Notes under the pieces: model-generated
What the model saw: only the letters and a program-made list of their open reading frames with translations
The model's database searches: none
What the model was told of the DNA's origin: nothing
Translations under genes and position numbers: made by a program
Shown: positions 41,956 to 48,320 of the stretch, one piece after another
Layout of the letters: each line of letters begins with the position of its first letter
Numbering within the stretch: position 1 is the stretch's first letter
Assembly (NCBI GenBank): GCA_945898725.1
Contig: CAMDIK010000008.1
Location: 1-51,403, forward strand
DNA length: 51,403 nucleotides
Reading direction: 5' to 3'
Source: Rickettsia typhi
GTDB lineage: Bacteria > Pseudomonadota > Alphaproteobacteria > Rickettsiales > Deianiraeaceae

Positions 41956-42369
41956 TTACTTAAACAAACTAAACCTCTTTGTAATTGTTTTTATTTTCTC
42001 AAAATCTCCATACAATACTGCTGCATAATACACAAACTCTTCACTAGTCTTTTCAGCGGTATGTTTGATTTGCTCTTCATATCCACCGCAAAGTGTCATT
42101 GTATCTGTAAAACCGATTTGAAAAATATTTTCCTCTTTTGCTTTTAGCAATGCTTTTTTGATTTCACTTGATGTACCTTTTAAAATAATATAGGGCATTC
42201 CCGAAATTGGCCACGTGAATTGTTTTTCTTTGTCGGTATAAGACAACAAAAAGCATTCTTCTTCACCAAACTTTGCACCAAAAGCAAGCGATGCGTGAGC
42301 AAGTGCATTCATCGCAACACCAATCTCTATTTTTTCGTTTACTATTGCAACGAGTTTGTTTTTGAACAT
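41956..42369 (-). CDS. DUF2000-family protein
   Basis: A 137-residue cytosolic protein matching DUF2000, a family with a peptidyl-tRNA hydrolase 2-like fold and no settled function. Family features are the opening KLVAIVNEKIEIGVAMNALA (family 'K.aiVv...l.....lN..ah'), then AHASLAFGAKF, WPISGMPYIILKGTSSEIK, and the late FTDTMTLCGGYEEQIKHTA. It is in the accessory segment on the minus strand with its own promoter at 42394-42423. Intact by length. Confidence 0.72.
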   Translation of the reverse strand: MFKNKLVAIVNEKIEIGVAMNALAHASLAFGAKFGEEECFLLSYTDKEKQFTWPISGMPYIILKGTSSEIKKALLKAKEENIFQIGFTDTMTLCGGYEEQIKHTAEKTSEEFVYYAAVLYGDFEKIKTITKRFSLFK

Positions 42370-42393
42370 TTATAAACAACTAACATTATTCAT

Positions 42394-42423
42394 ATAATGA
42401 ATGTATGTTATTATATATGTCAA
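42394..42423 (-). promoter_or_regulatory. Promoter of the DUF2000 gene
   Basis: On the minus strand: TTGACA (42418-42423), an 18-base spacer, CATTAT (42394-42399). The start codon is at 42369. Confidence 0.5.
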
Positions 42424-42461
42424 TAGATTTTTTCAATCTTACGTGACAATCTTGCCATACC

Positions 42462-42602
42462 ATGATTCGTTATAGAATTATGAATGCGAATACAATTAAG
42501 AAAAAACAACTTGGCAAAAAGCCAAAAGAATGGAGAAAAAGAAGAAATTTTACTCAAGAAGACTTAGCTGGCGTTGCTGATTTAAGCGTTGATGCAAATT
42601 AA
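42462..42602 (+). pseudogene. Truncated XRE-type helix-turn-helix regulator
   Basis: A 40-46 residue frame (ATG 42462 or 42480) reads KEWRKRRNFTQEDLAGVADL, the first helices of an XRE/Cro HTH domain (family 'R...glTQeeLA...gls'), then stops before the recognition helix. It is not long enough to fold as a repressor and is probably the end of a lost gene. Confidence 0.55.
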
Positions 42603-42609
42603 TCCTGCA

Positions 42610-43179
42610 TTAAAAAGTATTGCAAATTTCATTTAGAAATCTTGAAGATTGAAGGAAATTTTCTAAGTCTTCACCGCCTGTGTCACGCTGCGAAATAATC
42701 ATATCATCGCTAATTTTCCAATCAATTCCTGCAGAAAGTGGGTTAATTCCATATTCCCCGGCCTTATTATAACAGCCGCTAACCTTATACATCACGCACG
42801 CATCCCGGCTTCCAATAACTGAAAATCCATGCAAGCAGCCATGTGGAATCACCAAAGTGCAATTATTTTCCGCAGACAGTTCAAAGCCTAAATATTGCAT
42901 AAATGTCTTGGAATTTGGGCGAATATCCAGTGCAACGTCATATATAGCCCCGGCTAGACACCTCACAATTTTCACCTGATTTGGGTTCGCCTGCCCATGC
43001 AAGCCGCGCACAACGCCAGGTTTAGAAAGCGAAACATTATCTTGTACAAAGTTCAAGTCAATTCCGTGCTGAAGATAAGCTTCCTTGTTGTAAAATTCAA
43101 AAAAATAACCCCGGTTGTCTGAAAATTTTGGTGAATTAATTAATAAAACCCCGTCAATGTTCGTTTTTTCAACCTTCAT
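42610..43179 (-). CDS. rfbC: dTDP-4-dehydrorhamnose 3,5-epimerase family protein (RfbC/RmlC-like)
   Basis: The 189-residue cupin has RmlC features: DNRGYFFEFYNKEAY near the start (family 'f.D.RG.F.E'), VRGLHGQANPNQVKIVRCL (catalytic His; family RGLHyQ.....Kl+.), GAIYDVALDIR (catalytic Asp) and IPHGCLHGFSV. The usual tyrosine in RGLHYQ is a glycine here, so substrate or activity may differ. RmlC makes dTDP-4-dehydro-L-rhamnose for O-antigen. Other rml genes are not nearby. The ATG overlaps the hslV stop by 4 bases. Confidence 0.88.
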   Translation of the reverse strand: MKVEKTNIDGVLLINSPKFSDNRGYFFEFYNKEAYLQHGIDLNFVQDNVSLSKPGVVRGLHGQANPNQVKIVRCLAGAIYDVALDIRPNSKTFMQYLGFELSAENNCTLVIPHGCLHGFSVIGSRDACVMYKVSGCYNKAGEYGINPLSAGIDWKISDDMIISQRDTGGEDLENFLQSSRFLNEICNTF

Positions 43180-43739
43180 ACTCCATTGCTTACAATTTCA
43201 AGTGATATATTATGATTCGTATAAACGCACACAGTTCCTGCAATTTCAAGAGCTTTTTTCGCAATTTCCCCGGCCGTTAAGTTTGATTCAACCTGAAGCA
43301 GGGCAAGCGCGGCGCAATAGGCAAATTGCCCACCACTTCCAATAGCAAGCGCATTGTGCTCCGGCTCAATAACGTCACCACTGCCACTAACTAATAGCAT
43401 ATTCTCCTTATCGGCAACTATCATCATTGCATCAAGTTGGCGTAAAAATTTATCACTTCTCCATTGGCGCGCTAGGTCCATACAAGATTTCATCATTTGC
43501 CCGCTATGCTTTTCCAAGGAAGACTCCAATTTATCGATCAGGCACAGCCCATCAGTAGCAGACCCCGCAAACCCGGCAACAATTGTTCCATTGTGCAAAG
43601 TGCGCAATTTTTTTGCATTTCCCTTCATTACAACCGACTGCCCAAAAGTTACCTGACCATCTCCGGCTATTGCGGTTTCTCCATTTTTCCTAACACAGCA
43701 GATTGTTGTTGCGTGAAATAATGTTTTATTTTCGTGCAT
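43176..43739 (-). CDS. hslV: ATP-dependent protease peptidase subunit HslV
   Basis: HslV is the proteasome-like core of HslUV. From ATG 43739 the protein has 187 residues: a short propeptide (MHENKTLFHA), the mature catalytic Thr11 in TTICCVRKNGETAIAGDGQV, then VMKGNAKKLRTL, GFAGSATDGLCLIDKLE, GNGDVI-like SGSGDVIEPEH, AIGSGGQFA and VCVYTNHNISLE. The frame is open to 43832, but the family start is at 43739. The ATPase partner hslU does not follow, as it usually does; rfbC is translationally coupled instead. Confidence 0.95.
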   Translation of the reverse strand: MHENKTLFHATTICCVRKNGETAIAGDGQVTFGQSVVMKGNAKKLRTLHNGTIVAGFAGSATDGLCLIDKLESSLEKHSGQMMKSCMDLARQWRSDKFLRQLDAMMIVADKENMLLVSGSGDVIEPEHNALAIGSGGQFAYCAALALLQVESNLTAGEIAKKALEIAGTVCVYTNHNISLEIVSNGV

Positions 43740-43854
43740 TTTGTTGGAAAAAAACCAAATAAGTAATACTAATTTAACTTTTATTTGCAAGTATTTTTTT
43801 GCTTCCGGAAAATAATATTGGCAATTATACATCGTTTCAAATTATTTGCAAACC

Positions 43855-44142
43855 ATGGAAAGCATTATCACCCTAGACGAAGCCAAAATATATATGAAAA
43901 TTACCGATAATTCAGAAGATCAGCTAATTCAAACCATAATTTACGCTGTAGAAATATTTGTGCGCGCGTTAATTTCCCCGCAAAACGCAGTAAATATGGA
44001 AAAAAACATACCCAGTGACTTAAGAATTGCAATGCTGGACCACATTGCATTTATGTATGAAAATCGCGGAAATCTTGAAGCATCAATACCAATGCGTATA
44101 ATTTATATTTATAAAAAATATAAAAATATCAGACTTTTTTAG
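43855..44142 (+). CDS. GTA/phage head-tail connector protein (gp6-like)
   Basis: A 95-residue protein (ATG 43855; TTG 43846 also possible) matching the gp6-type connector family: ITLDEAKIYMKITDNSEDQL, then IIYAVEIFVRALI and IAMLDHIAFMYENRG (family 'it.eeaK.hLri....eD..i..li..A......' and 'lr.Ai..lva.lye.R'). These subunits form the ring below the portal in tailed phages and gene transfer agents. It is followed by a head-tail adaptor and a DUF3168-like gene in the same order as GTA genes g6-g8, which strengthens the call. Confidence 0.72.
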   Translation: MESIITLDEAKIYMKITDNSEDQLIQTIIYAVEIFVRALISPQNAVNMEKNIPSDLRIAMLDHIAFMYENRGNLEASIPMRIIYIYKKYKNIRLF

Positions 44143-44148
44143 GCATAT

Positions 44149-44469
44149 ATGAAAAACTTAACTTCGCTATTAAAAACCAGAATTTCTATTGAAAAATCAA
44201 CGAAAATCCCCGATGAAGCCGGGGGTTTTGAAATAACTTGGGAGCATGAAAAATATGCCTATGCTCAGGTGAAAAATCTAGGGCTTCAGGAGGAAAAATT
44301 TAACGATATTAGCCTAAATACCGTGAATTATAAAATAATTATTCGCTATGATGCGCAAATTACGCAAAATCATAGAATTAATATCAATCATAACATAATT
44401 ACAATAAAATACATTGCAATCTTGGGAAAATCAGAGGCAATGGAGCTAAATTGTGTGCAAAATTTATAA
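44149..44469 (+). CDS. GTA/phage head-tail adaptor (head closure) protein
   Basis: A 106-residue beta-rich protein: LKTRISIEKSTKIPDEAGGF then EITWEHEKYAYAQVKNL matches the head-tail joining family (family 'L..ri.i.......d..Gg....w......vwA.v'). YKIIIRYDAQITQNHRI and ITIKYIAILGKSEAMELNC match its later strands ('v.iRy...i....ri...g..y.I.........r...l.l.c'). It starts 6 bases after the connector gene and overlaps nothing downstream from ATG 44484. Likely GTA g7. Confidence 0.75.
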   Translation: MKNLTSLLKTRISIEKSTKIPDEAGGFEITWEHEKYAYAQVKNLGLQEEKFNDISLNTVNYKIIIRYDAQITQNHRININHNIITIKYIAILGKSEAMELNCVQNL

Positions 44470-44483
44470 TTTTTTTTAACTAT

Positions 44484-44975
44484 ATGAAAGGTTTAATCTG
44501 GGAAATACAAAAAAATTTCTTTCAAGCAATTGCGAAAAATCAACAAATAATCGATCTTAAAATTCCAATTTATGGCAATGCCGCAAATCTTAACGCCGCA
44601 ATGCCCTACATAATAATTTTGGGAATTAAAATTTCAAATATCGACAGCGTTCAGGTGAATCGCAAAAATGCTTATATAAAAATATCAATTTTCAACAAGG
44701 GTGAAAGCCTGAAAAAAATTGCAAATATATCAGATATTATCGAAGAAATTGTAACAACGGAAAATATTATCAGCGAAAACATCAAATTTATTTCAATTCA
44801 AAAAAAGGATACCGACCTGGTGAACAATCCCCAAACCGGTATGACTAATATTGCAATGGAATATCAATGCGTTGTGGAAATTACCACTTTGTCGCACGAA
44901 TTTTCACCTTACCCTTCTCATCAAGAGACTTTTTATTCGACCAATAATGCTGGTGATACCACTCTGCCTGTTTGA
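44484..44975 (+). CDS. DUF3168-like tail completion protein (GTA g8-like), with a run-on C-terminus
   Basis: From ATG 44484 the protein has 163 residues. AAMPYIIILGIKISNIDS matches the DUF3168 '..yPyv.ig......' strand, and VNRKNAYIKISIFNKGESLKK followed by NISDIIEEIV matches '....v.i.vws...g...a..i...v..al'. The family normally ends after the last strand (here QCVVEITTLS). The final 30 or so residues are encoded antisense to msrA, in low-quality sequence, so the native stop seems to have been lost and translation runs on for 95 bases. Third gene of the GTA-like set; no other GTA genes follow. Confidence 0.65.
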   Translation: MKGLIWEIQKNFFQAIAKNQQIIDLKIPIYGNAANLNAAMPYIIILGIKISNIDSVQVNRKNAYIKISIFNKGESLKKIANISDIIEEIVTTENIISENIKFISIQKKDTDLVNNPQTGMTNIAMEYQCVVEITTLSHEFSPYPSHQETFYSTNNAGDTTLPV

Positions 44976-45516
44976 AATTTGCATCTTCATATTTTGCAAT
45001 TTCTGTTTTAATTTTACCTTCATATTTGGTTTTATTTAATTCAGATTTTAGCAATTCAGCCTGGGCTTTTTGCTCTTCACTGTGGTAGAAAATTGCCGAT
45101 TTATATTGAAACCCTACGTCTTCCAAATTCGCACCTTGTCTATCTAGTGCAGTTGGGGTATGCGCTGCGTAAAATGCCTTCATTAAATCTGCATAAGATA
45201 GCACGCTTGGGTCAAATTTTATTTGCACAACTTCCACAAAATTCTTAGCAGTGTTCGAGCAAATTTTGCAATAAGAAACCTCTGAATCGCCTTTTTTAAC
45301 TTTCACGGAAGTTGGTGAATTTTCATATTTCAAATAACCAACGCGGCTGTCAATCACCCCATTAATTCCCTTTAAATGCGCTTGCCCGCACCAAAAACAA
45401 CCCATTCCAAAAGTTGCAACTTCATATTTCACATCGCTGGCAATTTTATTTTCTTTCTTATGCTGCCATTTACAACAAGAAGTCACTAGCAATAGTGATA
45501 GTAAAACTTTTAACAT
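44881..45516 (-). CDS. msrA: Peptide methionine sulfoxide reductase MsrA, lipoprotein form
   Basis: MsrA repairs methionine S-sulfoxide. From ATG 45516 the 211-residue protein has a lipoprotein signal (LLLVTSC, Cys14), so it should be membrane-anchored in the periplasm. The catalytic Cys40 is in GCFWCGQ. The family Glu is kept in the segment before IKFDPSVLSY, although the usual TGHAE reads differently. AHTPTALDRQGANLEDVGFQ and SAIFYHSEEQ match 'hdPt...Qg.D.G.qYRSai....'. The upstream part of the frame (to 45567) is not family-like. Its 3' end overlaps the DUF3168-like gene by 95 bases. Confidence 0.88.
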   Translation of the reverse strand: MLKVLLSLLLVTSCCKWQHKKENKIASDVKYEVATFGMGCFWCGQAHLKGINGVIDSRVGYLKYENSPTSVKVKKGDSEVSYCKICSNTAKNFVEVVQIKFDPSVLSYADLMKAFYAAHTPTALDRQGANLEDVGFQYKSAIFYHSEEQKAQAELLKSELNKTKYEGKIKTEIAKYEDANFKQAEWYHQHYWSNKKSLDEKGKVKIRATKW

Positions 45517-45572
45517 TTTTCTCAAAAAAACTTCCCCCCTGGGTAACACAACAAAATATAAAGTCAAGCTTT

Positions 45573-46139
45573 TTATGTAATACTCACAAGTTTTATTGCA
45601 ATTTTGCTAACATATTTGGATATTTTATAAGATATATCATACCTAAAGCTGTTATTGCAATATTCCAAGCCGCTGTCGTGATGCTTCTTTTCTTCATCAA
45701 TAAACTGCAATATTTTACTATGTAATTCCCTGGTAATTTTATAATATCTGCTACTTTCCGGCAAAATCTCTATTAATTCCTGAAGCTCTTGTATTTGCAT
45801 TGCATAATGCTCTTGAATAACCTCTTCAACCCCAACTGTTGCCGCCATCATTGAATGAAAACCCGCCTTCCCACTTACAAAACCTAAAGCTTTTGCCCCA
45901 ACGTTCATCACCCCGTGCAAAATACTGGGGCGCACCTGCTCTTGCTTTCCAATTCCTGTAAAATATTCCAAATGAGCCAACTCGTCAGACAACATTTCCA
46001 AAAGTTTCGCCCTATTTTCAAGATTTGCCTCATGTTTGATTTGCGCGGCATATATATTTTTCGCACCCAATTCCCCGGCATAATCAACCTTTATTATTCT
46101 ATCTATAACCGCTTTTGCTCTAATATCTAAATCTTGCAT
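45573..46139 (-). CDS. coq7: Demethoxyubiquinone hydroxylase (Coq7 family)
   Basis: Coq7 is a di-iron monooxygenase of ubiquinone synthesis. The 188-residue protein has the two ferritin-like iron-binding sets: VDYAGELGA, DELAHLEYF, GVEEVIQEHY and DEEKKHHD (E and ExxH motifs). The family is shared by Alphaproteobacteria, some other proteobacteria and mitochondria. It lies 57 bases upstream of msrA on the same strand and indicates oxygen-dependent ubiquinone synthesis, in line with the NDUFS4 gene. Confidence 0.95.
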   Translation of the reverse strand: MQDLDIRAKAVIDRIIKVDYAGELGAKNIYAAQIKHEANLENRAKLLEMLSDELAHLEYFTGIGKQEQVRPSILHGVMNVGAKALGFVSGKAGFHSMMAATVGVEEVIQEHYAMQIQELQELIEILPESSRYYKITRELHSKILQFIDEEKKHHDSGLEYCNNSFRYDISYKISKYVSKIAIKLVSIT

Positions 46140-46201
46140 GGAAATATTGACTTTTAAACACCTTGATATACAACTGCAATAATAGTCAATTATTTTTATA
46201 A

Positions 46202-47755
46202 ATGTTACCCCGGGTTATAGCACTTTTAATTATATTTCACCATGGCTATTCTTACGCACAGGAATCTGAAAACCAAACTAAGGCTTTTGTAAATGTTGGC
46301 GGGTATCTTGATTCCCAAACAGGGCACGCAAGCCAGGCATCGGGCTATTCAGGCGCAACTCTTCCAAATGCAAATTCCACACTTGATTCAGTTAATCGCA
46401 CAAATTCCGCAAATGGGCAACAAATGCGCACAACATCAAGGCTGGATATAACAGGGGGCTTTAAAGTAAATGAAAATACCTCAATTGGTGCAACAATTGT
46501 TATGAATTCACTGGTTTCCCAAAATGATGACGACATGGGTTCGTATGCAAATCAAAATTTCATCTTCCTTGAAACGCAATATGGCAGAAATGAAATAGGC
46601 GTAATGCCAACCGCGGCTGCAAAAATGCGCGTTGATGCCACAAGCATCGCAAGGGGAACAGGTGGTGTGGGTGGAGACTGGTGGAGATATGTTGCTTTTC
46701 CAACATTTAATACAAGTGGAATGTCCGCAAGCACGGCAAATGAGCTTTCTGCAGGCTATATGCCAATATTTATGCTAAGACCAACCCTTCCGCATGAAGG
46801 AGGCTTCACAACAGGTGCAACAACAGGATTGTTTATTTATCAAGGCGATAATCAAACTTCCCCACAAATGACAAATGGAAAATATGACGCAATGTATTAC
46901 AATCGCCAGCAAGCAAGATTCGGCTATGGAATGAGCAATACAATATCATATTTCACCCCAAGATGGAGTGGTTTGCAATTTGGCTTTAGTTACATTCCAG
47001 ATACAGGAAATGCAGGTGGAATGGCGCAAAATAACTCAAATTATTTAAGAAATGGCGCGGGCGGAACAATACCAATTCACGGGCGAACTTCGGCAATGTC
47101 CGGCGATGTTAGAAATTATGTCAGTGCCGGGCTGACTTATAAAGAACAATTCGATAATCTTGGCGTTATGTTAAGTGGAACTTATGAGCACGGAAAGGTT
47201 GAAAATCTTGGAAATCCATACGGAATAAACGGTGGCTGCACAGGCTATGGTGGCGCATGTGTAAATGGCTATAATGGCACAAGAGATCTGTCTGCTTGGT
47301 CACTTGGAGGGAAATTGCTATACGCGGGCTTCTCACTTGCAGGATCTTATGGCTCTTGGGGTAAAAGCCTTCAACCTGTTGCAAATAATAGCAAAGATTC
47401 CTCTGGAAATTATCTATATCCTTGGCTTGTTCCGCTAGATAGCACAGGAAAAGAAAAAGGCGATTTTGACTCTTCTTCCTTCGGAACTCTGGGAATTGCA
47501 TACGGCTTTGGGCCAATTAACATAAGCTTTACAAAAATTCATACAAATTACGCGGGCAATATCATGTCTGCCAATTCATTTGGAACAGATTTCAAAGTTG
47601 GCGTGGGAAAATTCAAAGGGCTGGTTCCCTACATCGAATATACTCAATATTCAATGGAGGGAAGAAGTGTGTATCTTATCAGCACGTCTCAAAGCTACAC
47701 CCCGCAAGAAAACATAGGAAATGTGATTCTTGCTGGGTTTAGGGTAATTTTTTAG
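46202..47755 (+). CDS. Outer membrane porin
   Basis: A 517-residue protein with a signal peptide (about residues 1-19, SYA/QE) and Gly/Asn/Tyr-rich alternating beta strands throughout. It ends in ILAGFRVIF, a C-terminal Phe as needed for BAM insertion. NVGGYLDSQTGH at the mature start and RLDITGGFKVNENTSIGATI then FLETQYGRNEIG resemble gram-negative porins of the 'g.l....g......l...G.....' type found in Rickettsiales. ATG 46202. Monocistronic, with 62 bases to divergent coq7. The long strand-rich barrel with glycine-rich loops probably makes it a major surface protein. Confidence 0.8.
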   Translation: MLPRVIALLIIFHHGYSYAQESENQTKAFVNVGGYLDSQTGHASQASGYSGATLPNANSTLDSVNRTNSANGQQMRTTSRLDITGGFKVNENTSIGATIVMNSLVSQNDDDMGSYANQNFIFLETQYGRNEIGVMPTAAAKMRVDATSIARGTGGVGGDWWRYVAFPTFNTSGMSASTANELSAGYMPIFMLRPTLPHEGGFTTGATTGLFIYQGDNQTSPQMTNGKYDAMYYNRQQARFGYGMSNTISYFTPRWSGLQFGFSYIPDTGNAGGMAQNNSNYLRNGAGGTIPIHGRTSAMSGDVRNYVSAGLTYKEQFDNLGVMLSGTYEHGKVENLGNPYGINGGCTGYGGACVNGYNGTRDLSAWSLGGKLLYAGFSLAGSYGSWGKSLQPVANNSKDSSGNYLYPWLVPLDSTGKEKGDFDSSSFGTLGIAYGFGPINISFTKIHTNYAGNIMSANSFGTDFKVGVGKFKGLVPYIEYTQYSMEGRSVYLISTSQSYTPQENIGNVILAGFRVIF

Positions 47756-47756
47756 G

Positions 47757-48206
47757 CTATACCAGCGCCATCTTTCCTTGAGTGCGAGATAATACTTTTT
47801 CTTCCAACCTCATCACTTGTGTGCCTTGAAATAGTTCCACTATTGGCGTAGAATTAGATGTATGAAGGTATGTATTAGATACATTCGTATGCTTATATGT
47901 ACTCGCACCCAGGCGCAAACATCCCGCATTACCGGCGAATTCCCCACGTGTAAGAATTGCTGATAGTGATTTGATTTCACCTGCTTCGAATATACTTACA
48001 TTACTGTAATTATAAAGGAAATCTGCACTAGGTGAAATGCTAACTCTTTGTTCGCGTGATAACACATTTGGATCATCTTTAGCAGTACTTATAGAGTATT
48101 GTATCACTGTATTGCCAAACGCTTTTGCAACTGTTGGCGCATGCCTGCTAACATTTGCCGCATATTCAATTACTATATCTTTTGGTGATTTTCTGATTGG
48201 TTGCAT
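47757..48206 (-). CDS. Small orphan protein, paralogue of 38384-38752
   Basis: A 149-residue protein of unknown function with no signal peptide or membrane helix. The middle part (YNYSNVSIFEAGEIKSLSA then RGEFAGNAGCLRLG) lines up with the orphan at 38384-38752. The N-terminal third and Ser/Thr/Asn-rich C-terminal half are not shared. It has an exact-consensus promoter at 48229-48257 placed just after the pnp terminator, so it is expressed on its own. It ends one base after the porin stop on the opposite strand. Confidence 0.65.
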   Translation of the reverse strand: MQPIRKSPKDIVIEYAANVSRHAPTVAKAFGNTVIQYSISTAKDDPNVLSREQRVSISPSADFLYNYSNVSIFEAGEIKSLSAILTRGEFAGNAGCLRLGASTYKHTNVSNTYLHTSNSTPIVELFQGTQVMRLEEKVLSRTQGKMALV

Positions 48207-48228
48207 ATAAAAAATTCAAAACTTCCCT

Positions 48229-48257
48229 ATTATACCATATTTTATAACACCTGTCAA
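48229..48257 (-). promoter_or_regulatory. Perfect-consensus promoter of the 47757-48206 orphan gene
   Basis: On the minus strand: TTGACA (48252-48257), a 17-base spacer ending in TGG, TATAAT (48229-48234). Exact at both boxes with an extended -10 TG. The ATG at 48206 gives a short leader. Confidence 0.75.
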
Positions 48258-48261
48258 GAAT

Positions 48262-48296
48262 AAAAAAAAGGTGTGATTTAGAACCTAAACCACACC
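48262..48296 (-). terminator. Rho-independent terminator of pnp
   Basis: On the minus strand: GGTGTGGTTTAG, loop GTT, CTAAATCACACC (12-bp stem with one G-U pair), then eight T at 48269-48262. It lies 25 bases after the pnp stop and 4 bases before the -35 box of the next gene. Confidence 0.85.
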
Positions 48297-48320
48297 AATA
48301 AATATCGCTTTACTAAAGCA

